Assembly (NCBI GenBank): GCA_024699855.1 | Contig: JAMPIQ010000001.1 | Location: forward strand, 5,084,001 to 5,148,000 | DNA: 64,000 nt | Reading direction: 5' to 3' | DNA from: Aphelenchoides besseyi | Taxonomy: Eukaryota > Nematoda > Chromadorea > Rhabditida > Aphelenchoididae | In this document: piece after piece, positions 37,061-47,864 of the stretch | Layout of the letters: each line of letters begins with the position of its first letter | Position numbering within the stretch: position 1 is the stretch's first letter | Position numbers and translations under genes: made by a program | Notes under the pieces: generated by a model | What the model was told of the DNA's origin: nothing | Seen by the model: the letters and a program-made list of their open reading frames with translations, nothing else | The model's database searches: none

Positions 37061-38541
37061 TCACAATCCACGAAACAAATGACCGCCGCTTTTGGACATC
37101 ACAATGCCGCTCATGTCGACGATAATAACTGAATCGGGATCAAAACGAAACTCGGAGATAAATTTTTGCGAAGTGATCGGAGTCACGGGTAACAACTCGT
37201 CTTCTCCATCTCCACGACGAATGAAGTAGCCGTAGACCTGAAGTCAAATGTCAAGAGTAAGTTACTAAACATACTTTTTCGGTTGGCAGAATACGCAAAG
37301 TTCGACGAATTTCACGAATGAACTCGCCCAAAGTGCCGCTTTTCGTGAAGATCACCGTCTGAGGTCCTTCTTCGTCTTCCGAGACGCCGCAACGAATTTC
37401 GAACTGTCGATTTGCGGTCTTTGAATTTAATGCCAAATCGGAAGTCTGAAAACAAAAGGTCGAAAGCGAGAGAATGCAAACGAACGTCGATCTTGTCATC
37501 ACGAATTGGCACGTAGCCATGTTGAACATCTAACGCCAATCCCGCAAAATACTTCGCACGTTCCGGTAGCAATGCACGAAGAGCAACCACAGACTCGAAA
37601 CGATATGGCAATCGACATTGTTCGTTTGGACACATTGGGAGACAGTCATTGGCGTGACATTCGCCGATCATTTTGTCTACACAATGCAAACAAACTTCAT
37701 GATCACATTCCATTTCTGACGGGAAATTGCGCAGAGCCTCGCGATTACAATCAGGCAAACCATTGCATTTGGAAAGCGACTGAAAGCTGGTTAGCAGACG
37801 AACGAAAGAAAACGAGCTACTTGTCCTTGGGCAACTTGTTGTTGAGTACTTTTGTTGATACGACGATTTTTGTGTTCACGAAGTTCCGGCATCTCCAAGC
37901 AACGACCACGTGGACAGTGTTGTTCTTCTACAATCATTTTATCAAAAAACTTTTGATCCACCGACTTGATTCGAGTAACGGAACGTTTTGAGCGGAGTCG
38001 AACATCTTCGAGAAGCACTCGTGACAAAAACGGCCTCCACAGCAAACCATGTGAACAGTTTTCGTTGGATCCAATGGTTTGTGACACGAACCATCGCATT
38101 CGTCCAAATCAACGATACTCATCGGTTTTCCACACATCGGCAACGGACAGATCATTCGATCTGGTCGGGCAGCATCGTCATAGCAATTAGCACTGAAAAT
38201 CAACCGTTCGATTCTTCTACGTTAATAGCTCACCACAACTCGTGTTTACATGCACTTAACTTGTACAAATCAACCGTTGGCATAAGTCGATGCAGACAGA
38301 AATCGTTGTTGCATGGATTCCATTTCTGATCATGAGTCAACTTCAGTAGAGAGTAACAGTCGGGAGCTGGACAAATCTGAAAGTGGAACATGTTGGTGTA
38401 ATTGGATTAAGTTACCTTTGACATTTCGCTCCAAATGTTCGTGCAATCACGACAGAAGATGTGAAGACACGGCAAAATTTGTCGCATTTCCGTCAAAAAA
38501 GAACGACGATCACAAATTGGACAATCCAATTGCAAAGACAT
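37061..38541 (-). CDS. Multi-RING/Cys-rich protein with a C-terminal ubiquitin-like region
   Basis: About 395 residues spliced from six or more exons. It begins with a RING-like unit (CPICDRRSFLTEMRQILPC, HIFCRDCTNIW, ICPAPDC). Further Cys/His modules follow: CKHELCANCYDD, CPLPMCGKPMS, HMVCCGGRFCHECFSKMF, and CNGLPDCNREALRNFPSE with CDHEVCLHC and CPNEQC. The spacing recalls RBR (RING-between-RING) E3 ligases, with repeated RING-type units. The C-terminal 110 residues resemble a ubiquitin-like or UBX-type fold (GTLGEFIREIRRTLRILPTE, DSVIIVDMSG). Function as an E3 ligase is inference. The ATG used is the last one in an open frame that reaches 38778; it avoids overlap with the divergent neighbour. 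Confidence 0.6.
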
Positions 38542-38693
38542 TTTCTCCGAAGTGGACCTGTCAATTGAATACGAGAACTGCGAATTAGCTTTGATCCTGC
38601 AATCAAAACTCGAAAATTTGCATTCATCAAAAAGGATCCGCCCCTTCTTGCTTGATTCACTTTTTAGTCTGCTCGAAGTTCTCGTATTGAAGT

Positions 38694-39500
38694 ATGGGCT
38701 GTTGTCCGAGCAGGAAAACTGGAACTCGACTGCCACGTGCATCCAAACCGTCAGAAGCGGCGATTCCGTTGCATTCAACCAAAGATACTAGGCTGTTTCC
38801 GGAAAAGGTGATTGCTATTCTTTCGCTCCATTCACGGTCTGATTTTCAGACGCAACCAACTCAAATCTCGGAAACGGAACGTCCATCGTTGATTGCAAAA
38901 CCAACAGGCGATGCAAACAAACAGATGAATGTGAAAGCGACAACCACTCCCGCCATTCCGTCGGCCGATGGATTGGCCGTTGAACCGCCGGCAACCTCGC
39001 GAACTCAAGTTACGGTCAATACGACTCAAGAGAAAATCGCAGCTCCAAAGGCCAAAGTCTCCTCAATTCACTTGCAAAAGCAACAAGAAGAATGGAAGAA
39101 GGTAACACGAAACCATTAGCATTTGCTGAATAATTTCACTTCAGAAAATGCGCAAAGAATTCGCCGAACTTTCCGAGAAAACCCAAGATCATGTTGAAGA
39201 GATCGATGAAACTGGTTAGTTTTGATTTCGAAGTCGATCTCCTTCTTCAGATGGTCCAACTGCATCGACTGTTAAGGAGGACAAGCCGGTCAAAGCCAAA
39301 GCTCCGGCAAAACCGAAGAAACGTAAGACCGCAAAAGATTACATTTGACTGGTTAGTTTGTTTCAGAAATTACCGTTGCATCAGTTACTGCCCAGTCGTT
39401 TACTCGTCAATTTGATCCAACTCAAGAACAACATCCCGCTTCCCCAGCGAAGGAAAATAACACGATGAAATCGACGCCTCAAGCCAACAGTGAGAAATAA
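38694..39500 (+). CDS. Putative N-myristoylated orphan protein
   Basis: Starts MGCCPSRK: Gly2 with Ser6 fits N-myristoylation, and Cys3/Cys4 would allow palmitoylation, so attachment to the plasma membrane is likely. Five exons give about 210 residues, mostly disordered and rich in Thr, Lys and Pro, with a helical charged stretch (LQKQQEEWKKKMRKEFAELS). It ends QANSEK. No domain was recognised. It is divergent from the multi-RING gene, 152 bases apart. Confidence 0.6.
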
Positions 39501-39875
39501 ACGGTGTTTTTTCGAGCTACGAGTTACTTTTTTTTGTTCTCGTTTAATTGGGTCACTTGCACTTCTTACAAAAACAGATTAGAACTGCCAGCCAACTATT
39601 CAATCTATACAAGTATCAGTAATGTTTATAACCGACAAGGTGCCCCTTAAAATTAACTTTCAATCGTCACATCATCTCCTTTCGATAGCTCGTTGCGGTC
39701 AATTCACAGAACTTACTGAAGGAAAAAATGAAGATGTGTCAGGAAATTTGAGTTGCTTCCTAAAAGTTCAAATAAAGTAGTTTAAGATGTCAAAACACGC
39801 CCATTCTACATTGCCAGTAACCCAATCATCCTACCATTCAGTCGATTTTCAATCGAAAGTTTATTTGAAAAGAAA

Positions 39876-41020
39876 TCAAAGGCGATTTGGCTTCTTCGAT
39901 TTGCGTTTAGCAGGCTGTTCAGTTGCAGAAGCACGTCCGGAAGTAGAGACCTCTTCGTCAACAACAACTGTGTCTTCAGTTGCACGTTCCAAACGATCCG
40001 GCACGGAAGTGTTAACCGATTGGACACTTGAATTTACTCCGGGCGTGTAATACGGACGACTCATCAGTTCTTCAAATGTTAGAATAGGCTTCATTTTTGG
40101 CGTTGGTTCCGACAAACTTTGTCCGGACCGCACGAGTTTCATTTTGCGATCCTTCTTGCGTCTTCCGGCTTCAAATGTCCATCCTCCGATGTTGTGAATC
40201 GTTTTCAAGGCTCCGAAACGCCGCCATTCGTCACTTCGAGATTTCATCGTATGATTGTGGGTTCGTTGAGGTTTGCATTCAGTCTGAATTCACGGATTCC
40301 GTATTCTGCTGCGTTATACATACCAAGTAAACGGTTTGCATTGGCGAAAATTGAATGTTTTTGTAATGACAGCGATGCTCCAAATCTGCCTAAACATCGC
40401 TTGTCCAAATCGTTTGTTTTCGTATACTTGCCGGTTCAACACGATCAGCAGCCAACAGCGGATGGAAAACACGCTCAGCCGGAGGTATATTGTCAATAGC
40501 ACGGGAAAAAATCTACGAGCAATTATACGAAAGTTTACTCTCAACAAACTTTTTTCAATGGATCTTCGTCATCTGCCGCACGTCCGGCGCCTGTCATCTC
40601 TTCGACGGTGTTTTCAGTCGTGAAAGCCACAGAATCGGAGTTATCGTCTGTTTCCATCGGAGGCTGAGTTCTTTTTGTTTTTTTAGTTGACGGCCGACGT
40701 TGAGTTCGAGGCTCAACGCTTCCACGTGCGTTAGAACGATTTCGATGTTGACGCACAGTCACCGTATCACGACTTCGACTTTTCTTCTTTCGAGGCTTCA
40801 TTATCGTCAGATCCTTTTTGCGATTGTCGATCCATTTGATGAAGTTAGTTGTTTTCGACGGAGTCGAGTTCGCCGGACTTGAGACCGTCGAGTTTGAATC
40901 AGTCGAAGATTGGGGCGATGGACGGGCCGTTGAAGGCGTTTGAGTCGGTGTGGAACGTCGAGTCGAAGACGTACGACGTCGATTTGTACGACGAGTTCCA
41001 TTGGTACGCGTACGTCTCAT
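39876..41020 (-). CDS. Basic, probably nuclear orphan protein
   Basis: The first exon (41020 to about 40557) is extremely Arg/Thr/Ser-rich (MRRTRTNGTRRTNRRRTSST), with several nuclear-localisation-like clusters (KPRKKKSRSR, STKKTKRTQ). Three introns follow: one ending GCTCGTAG, one with a GC donor (GCAAGT) and a TTTAG acceptor near 40395-40436, and one GTATGT-TTCAG. The joined frame continues IFSRAIDNIPPAERVFHPLL, then LEHRCHYKNIQFSPMQTVYL, and ends KRKSKKPNRL. The product is about 360 residues. No known domain was recognised; chromatin association is only a guess from charge. Confidence 0.55.
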
Positions 41021-41451
41021 GGTCGAAAAATGAATCCGACAGACGAAGAAATTTTTTTGGAGTTTACTTCAAATTTGATTTTATGCAAATCGATCACAAA
41101 GAAGGGAATTGAAAGGAAAATTTAGGTGTAAGTGTAGAAACGAGGCCAAAAGAAGAAGGCTTTCCGTGACAAATTTCACAGTCGATTTTTACTAATCGTA
41201 TGACATTGCAATTATGGTCGTTACAACGAAGAATTTGTAGTCCAACAGTCGCGGATAAATTGTTATAGTGCATGAACTCCTTTACGAGCTTTAAATTTAC
41301 CGCTATCGGTTACTATCATCTATAGAGTCTTATCGTGCGGTTAAGACTGGAAACTACTCGGCGAAATGCGGTTGTTCGAGATGTCTGGTAAACTAAACAC
41401 CGGTGGTTGATAAGACTTCTGAACAGTTTGTAAGCGTTTATTGATCTTAAA

Positions 41452-42093
41452 TCACTTTTTTTGCGGACTCTTTGCGATGCATTCCTCTTGTTTCTTCTCG
41501 CCATTTTGCTTCTCGTCGTTGGGTTTCTCGGCGTTTGCTTTCTTCGGATCTTTGAGTAATTGATCTAAGGACATTGTTTTGTCGAAGTCACTGGATGGCA
41601 TGTTCACACGGTTCAAGGTCTTGTAATCTTCGCGGTTTCTCGGCACCGGTCTACTAGCCTTGATCTCTCCAGTTCGTTTTGCTTCTCGTTCAACAGGTTT
41701 GTGTTCATTGAACGAATCGTTCTTCTCTTCTTGTTTTTTCTTCTAAAAAATGTTGTTGTCGTAGAATTCAATTACCTTGTCGACAGTTTCCGTCGCCAAC
41801 TTTGTTGTGCTTGCTTTTTCAGACTTTGTAGCCAGGATATCAACCATTCCGGGAGTTCCTAGAGGTTTCGTTGCTGCCGGTTGTTGAACAATTGGAGTTG
41901 GAACTGGAGTTGGAACTGGAACTGGAGCTGGAACTGGAATTGGAACTGGAGCTGGAACTGGAACTGAAGCTAGAGCTGGAGTGACGGGAGGAATCACCGG
42001 AACACTGGGAGGTTTTTGAGTGACCGGTTTTGCTGCTTTCCCTTTTCGACCGCAATTCCAGAAGATGGCCGATTGGATTACTAGCAAAGCCAT
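41452..42093 (-). CDS. Small Pro-rich protein with a hydrophobic N-terminus
   Basis: Two exons (42093-41776 and 41743-41452) give about 200 residues. MALLVIQSAIFWNC may be a signal anchor. It is followed by KxxKP and a (VP[AVI]P)n repeat (about 41890-41985), then a Lys/Glu-rich C-terminus (KTLNRVNMPSSDFDKTMSLD) ending KSPQKK. No domain was recognised. An acceptor (CTTTTTAG) lies 4 bases before the ATG. It is divergent from the next gene. Confidence 0.5.
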
Positions 42094-42277
42094 GAAACTA
42101 AAAAGAAGGACAATTAAGACTTAATGGATTGACAAACCAAATCCACGAGCTCCAAGACCCAAAGACAGCACTCAATTGGACGACCATTGGAATTGATGAA
42201 TGAGCTTCGAAAATGACCATAAAACCACAAATTTGCGAGATCATTTTCTTGTCTTTTGAATCAGTCGGTCGGTTGAA

Positions 42278-42614
42278 ATGGGCAACTCATCATCGAATAC
42301 GTCTGCGAATGCTGGAGGAACTCATGTCGACAATCGACTTGAGATTTTGTCAACTAAAACAGACAATGCAGGAAAGCAGTTGGATGAATCGCCACAGAAT
42401 TTGGATCAATTGGACAATGATAAGGTAGAAAACCAATTGATGCAATAATGTCTGCATTCCTTAGGCACTTTTATTGTTGACTGCACAACGAGCTGAGTTC
42501 AAAGAAGACCAACCAACGCGTGTCGATCCTGACTCGTTTCCAAAAACTATTCCAGGCGATTGGATCAAAGCGCCAAACAAAGATGGACGTCAAATTGAAT
42601 CGTACAATCCTTAG
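42278..42614 (+). CDS. Second putative N-myristoylated orphan, about 98 residues
   Basis: Starts MGNSSSNTSANAGG, a strong N-myristoylation signal (Gly2, Ser5/Ser6). Two exons, 42278-42424 and 42465-42614, splice in frame into ALLLLTAQRAEFKEDQP and end QIESYNP. No Cys is available for palmitoylation near the N-terminus. It is a small soluble protein without a recognised domain. It is not obviously related to the MGCC protein at 38694, except for the lipid anchor. Confidence 0.55.
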
Positions 42615-44011
42615 TGTTGAGAATAAAGATCTACGATATTATCTTCTGTTTTGAACATAAAATTGATTACAAGATCAAAGGTTTATTCTGAAAACTTCAA
42701 AATCAAGCATTTAAAACATTGACATCATGTCCCAACTCTGCAAGACGAGCAGCTATCTTGGTCAAAAAGTTTGAATCTGAATACCGATTGCGGAATGACA
42801 TTAAATACTGCGACATTCAAGCAATTAGCAGCTAGATTGTCGTGAACTTTGGAGAAAATACCAAAGGATAGAATTCTTAAAGTGTACAAAGAGTCCGTAT
42901 TCCTCGTTGATTCTTTAGCAAGTAACATTTATGACTGAAACCAACTATCGGACACCCAGACGTGATTGAAGACTCTGAATCGAGATTTGATTGAACATTG
43001 TTAAGAGAGGAACCAACCGTTTGAACACTGCTGGGGACGTTCAAGTTCACGAGAAAATACCTGATCAGATGCTCGTAAGCACAGAGACGATTACAATTGA
43101 AAGTGCTAGTTGAGTTTCGAATTTCAAGTCACAACCAAACGTCACAGCTTTTTCGGTGCGTCTGTAAGGGTTTTTTGAAATCGTTGGGGTGTTGCGAATT
43201 TTGTGAACTAAAATTACAACCCGAATCCCAAACCACAAAATTCAATTACAGTGTGGACTAAAGTGAGCATCTCCGCCTGATCATGCAAATTGAAATGAAA
43301 TCAACAACCTTTTCTGATGTTTCCGAGAATTCAAAATCATGTGAGCCCTGTAGTTCGTTGCAATCACGCGCAGTTTATTGGAAACACTTAATCAGTCGGC
43401 CAGTTGTGTACAAGAGTTGGAAGCCAATTCGCTCGACACTTCGACTTGTCCTTCGAAGTTGTTTTCCTTGTTAATCTTCTCATCGCCGACATGGTTATTT
43501 AGCTCAAGTTTTGAAAGGATTTATTGGTTGCGTAACAACGAAATTTGTGCAACAGCTTGAGGCTAATTGACGAAGTGGCTGCGTAGTCAAAGTCGCGCGT
43601 CATGAACAAACTTTTTTGCTAAGTCGAGAATCTAGAAAGCGAATTAGACGGATGTTCGCGCAAAACAACCGGGAAGAGTTTCGGATCAACAAATTTGGAC
43701 GACGACAGAACCGAAGTTCGAGCATCTGACCGTCGTTTCAACTCACTAATAAATAGAGGAGAGAAGTGAACGTGCGTGAAAGTGGATTGTGAATGGAAAG
43801 AAAAGAAGCAGACAAAATGATGGCAAGAGCAAATTCCGTGAGAGTTTTGGGTCTTGAAAAGCGGATAATTAACTGAAAATGTTCGAAAGCGATCTAATTT
43901 GTTCTAATGATAAGATGGTGAATATACGACTTTACGAGAAGTTTACCAAAAAGGTTCGATTTTGTTTAAACCCGTTGAGATTCAGAATGAAAAAGAGAGA
44001 ATTGGAAACGA
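42615..44011. other. Gene-poor stretch
   Basis: About 1.4 kb AT-rich with only short open frames (for example 43283-43474). No splice-supported exon, tRNA or inverted repeat was recognised. It presumably contains the 3' end of the SEA-domain gene on the right. Confidence 0.4.
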
Positions 44012-47000
44012 TCACTCAGTTGTGGTTGTTCGCGTCTGGTAGGCTTGTGGACTAGCGAACTGAGAGCTGTTCAACAACATCGGAGAATTGTGACTTGTTC
44101 CGGACGAACTGTTCTCGTTGGTTCCCGGTTGCGGCGGATTGTTGTTTCCGTAGCTCATTCTAAACCATCAGCTACTCAAACATAAACTATTAATCAAAAC
44201 TCACAAGTTTACGGCGCCGTTATTTCCGTTGGTTTTGAATGGAGAGCGTCCGTGTTCGGCCATTGAGAGTTCTTCTTTCAGCTTCAGCGTACGACTTTGT
44301 TTTCGACGATTTTTAAGCCCGAAGACAATCACGGCGAAGACAACGAATGCGAGAATAAGTACACCGATGGCAATTGCACCACCAACAACGTATCCCGTGT
44401 TGGCTGCTGCAGCTGTAGCGTTGTCTTGAAGCAAATTCGCACCACCTTTTGAAACGATACCTAAACTACGAGTTAAATCAAAACGAACTACCCAACAGAC
44501 CGTCAACATAAATTGAAGTCAAATCAACTGCATTTCCACCCAATGTTGCGCCTTGTTTTTGAATTGTGTCTTCCAATTTGGCGGCTAACAACGACGAATC
44601 TCCGACTTCATCTCGGCTCAGGATACGTCCGTCAACAATAACCGATCCTTTGCGAAAACCAATGATCTCAAATCCAACATAATTTTCGCCCAAAGTCGAT
44701 TCAAAGGCTTGACTCAACTGAAAACGAAAAGTTCAACAGAATGCTTTTTCTCACTACTTACATCATCGTGAATTTGATCGTGTAGTTTCCTTGCCGCTCC
44801 GCTATTCAAGTCGTCAAATTCGGAACTGAAGTCGATGTTCTTGAATCGTAAGCTAAATGGTGTTTTGATCGTATCGCTGACTGGTTTCTCTAAAACTTTT
44901 GATTTGAATTAGTTGAATCAATCATCAAAACCTGGTAGATGGGCAATGTGATTGCTATGATCGTGTTTATTGACAGTCGGTTCCGGCTCTGCAGATGGCT
45001 CAGGTTCAACTGAAGGTTCCGGCTCAGTAGAAGGCTCTGGTGTAGCAGAAGGCTCTGGTGTAGCAGAAGGCTCTGGCTCAGCAGCGGGTTCTGACTTAGC
45101 AGCAGGTTCCGGCTCAACAGCGGGTTCTGGTGTAGCAGAAGGCTCTGGTGTAGCAGAAGGCTCTGGTGTAGCAGAAGGCTCTGGTGTAGCAGAAGGCTCT
45201 GGTTCAGCAGCGGGTTCTGAATTAGCAGCAGGTTCCGGCTCAACAGCGGGCTCTGGCGTAGCAGCGGGTTCTGGCTCAGCAGAAGGCGCTGGTTCGAATG
45301 AGTTTTGTGTCTTATCATCGTTGGAACTTTCATCTTTTGCGTCTCCGGTTGCTGCGGGTTCTGGCTTTGCTTGAGGAGTTGTGAGCTCTGAAACGACATC
45401 TACTTCTTTTGTTCCGCTGTTAGAAGATGGTTCGGATTCTGCTTGTGGCAAAATAGTCGTTTCACTTGATGGTGGTCTATCAGTGTGATGATCAAAAACA
45501 TTTCGCATCATGTCGCCGGCGGCAAACAAACTCATTTCATCGGTTGTTTGACTTGTTGTAACAGGAGCTTGTTGTGTATTCGATTCAATTGGCGCTTCAG
45601 TTGATGGCTGTTGAGCTTCTTGAGTTTTTTCGATGGATGTTGGATCCGGTGTTACAATAGGCTCAGTATCTTTGATTGCAGGAGTATTGTCATCGACGAG
45701 CGAAACTTTGCTCGAATCATCAGTCATCAAATGTGTTTCTGCAATGGGGACTTCAGCCGTGGGTGTTGAATCAGTGATTGTCAGCTCACTTTCATGATTC
45801 GGATGTTGTTCTTCGAACTGAGGAATATCGACAGGTTGTTTGGTTTCTTTACGTAGGGGCTCAACAAAAACACCTTTTTGCTCATCTTGTCTAGTTGTTT
45901 CGACAACTGAAGAGTTCTCTTCGTTTACAACGGCGGTATTCGACGGTTCGACTTCAGTGGCCGGAGTTGTTTCGGCGATCTCAACTTCTGGACGTTCAAA
46001 TTTTTCTGCAGATACTGGAACAGAAGTGGTTGACATTTCATTTATTAAAACAGGTTGGGTCACTTCTTCTTCAATACTCTTCACTGTTGTTTGTTTCACG
46101 GGTACTTCAGAGATCATTGGTGGAAGTTGAACGGGTGTTTGTTCGGTTTTTGGCTCTTCATTTTTCGGTTCTGGCACATCAGAGTGAGTGGCTGAATTCT
46201 CGACGTTTGCGGTGCTTGGAGTTTCTGTGCTGACTGCTGACAATTCATCGTGAACAACCGTAATTAATGGAAGGTCTTTTTCGGTTGTTGTTTCTAAATC
46301 CGCAATCTTCATGACATTTTGCGTTGTTTGTGCTTCTTGAGCAGCATGATCTTCAGACGCAACTTCTGCTTTTAATGTTGAACCGACGCTTGGAAGGTTG
46401 GTTGACGAAGAGTCGTGAACCCTTTCATTAGAATTTTGTGCCACAACGGAAATTTCAGTTTGTGAAGCGCTAGTAGCTGTCGATTGAAATGGATCGGTTC
46501 CCATGACATCAGAAGTCATTTGGGATGACTCACTTGATTTGTGTTTTTCAGTTGGGGCAACAGAACTAACTTCAACAGCTTCAGAAGGAAGAGAGCTCGT
46601 ACTTTCGACAACTTCAATGGATTTTATCTCAGAAGCTGAATCCTCTAGTTTGTCACTTGCATTGGTAGTTACTTCAGGATTGAGAGTCGTTTGATCGGGT
46701 TTTACTTCCTGTTCAGCCGGTGCGTCCTTCGACCCCTCAGTTTTAGTCAATTCTGCTGTAGTTTCAAGATGAAGAGTTGGAACGATGGTTGTCACTGCTG
46801 ACGTCTGCGTACTCGCCTCTATTTCTATTGGCTTCTCTTCAGCCGTCTGATCAACAACACTTTCGCCTATCATTGTAAGTGGTGTCTCCATTAGATCCAT
46901 TATACTGCTTTTTGTTTCCGGAAATTCGCCTTCAACTTGTGAAATGGTTGGTAGTTCGACAGACTCGGTTCTAAACAAGAAATCTTACCCATAAATTCAT

Positions 47001-47186
47001 AAGACAAAAACTTACAGCTTTGATGTATCAGTTTTGACTGTAGGATCGGATCCAAAGTCCGGAGGTTGCTTCTCCGCATCGTCTTGGGCTAAACATCAAA
47101 ACGATGATCACTGAAGCTGATGACCACTTACCGTAAACCACGGCTGCTACAACGACCAAAAACCCAAAAAGTCGAACCGAGCGCAT
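44012..47186 (-). CDS. Mucin-like single-pass membrane protein with SEA domain
   Basis: The signal peptide is MRSVRLFGFLVVVAAVVYAQ, joined over the first intron. A very long Thr/Ser/Glu/Pro-rich ectodomain follows (about 680 codons in one exon, 44918-46978), likely O-glycosylated. Near its end are EPEPAATPEPAVEPEP-type tandem repeats. A SEA domain follows (LRFKNIDFSSEF, VGFEIIGFRKGSVIVDGRIL), then one transmembrane segment (GGAIAIGVLILAFVVFAVIV) with a cytoplasmic stop-transfer KNRRK. The cytoplasmic tail of about 90 residues is Asn/Ser/Gln-rich and ends TRTTTTE. The canonical GSVVV autoproteolysis serine is represented by GSVIV. Such proteins coat epithelial or cuticular surfaces. No orthologue was named. 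Confidence 0.75.
44960..45300 (-). repeat. Coding tandem repeats in the SEA-protein ectodomain
   Basis: Degenerate 18- and 36-base units encode PEPSATPEPSATPEP and EPEPAAEPEP runs. All units keep the reading frame. The same block is open in two other frames, which produces long but spurious open frames on both strands. Confidence 0.85.
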
Positions 47187-47607
47187 TGTTCTTTCAGTGC
47201 GACCAATCCGTTCGGATTTTTGTTTCCGTTTTGTTTGCAAATCCACAGATCTGAAAGTGACGAACGTGATCGATGGGAATCTGACCCGATTAGAAGCGAA
47301 TCGAACGGATTTTGCGCGGTGAATTGGAAATTCGAAAGTTGTGGTCAATCGAAGAAACAGAAGGATATCGAATGATAAGTGCAAATGAGAGTAACCAGTT
47401 AGTGTGCTCATCGAAAAACCGGAACAGTTGCAAATCAAATCGATTTCGTCGTTGCGTCATTTGCACACGAGTTTTCAACGGACAGCGAAAATAATTGAGA
47501 GCCGTGGACATTGTGCTACTCGTCACTTTCGCAACCTTCCCATCACTGCAAAATTCCGGCACGAGTAGAATGCTAGCAGCGATTCGGGGCGATGCGGTTG
47601 GTCATGG

Positions 47608-47864
47608 ATGAGATGCTCTCGTACGAAGTTGAGTGAGTGGTTTTTGTACGACGATGTGCAGGAGAGCAAATTGCACTTTTCGCTGACGATCAGCGAAAGA
47701 ATGGCCAGAAAGTTTTGGTTTTAAAGGTCTTGAGGTCGAAGACGTACATGACTTCAATACCCGTGTTGATTTTTGAACGCACGAATAACTACGTTTCTCT
47801 ACACGTGCAGCCAAAGCAGCGGCGTTTTGTTGAGGGATTTAAAATTAATGGAAACCTCGCGTGA
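47608..47864 (+). CDS. Possible small two-exon orphan
   Basis: Exon 47608-47632 joins 47662 onward (GTGAGT donor, GTGCAG acceptor), giving about 74 residues: REQIALFADDQRKNGQKVLV, then SIPVLIFERTNNYVSLHVQ. The second exon reads like folded protein (alternating beta strands). The start exon is weak. No family was recognised. Confidence 0.27.

Noticed and set aside
44890..45399. Long open frames in other phases over the EPEP repeats (minus frame rich in Leu/Gln, plus frame rich in Gly/Ser)
   Set aside because: They are the alternative readings of in-phase tandem repeats in the SEA-protein exon, which has a signal peptide, SEA and TM in its own frame.
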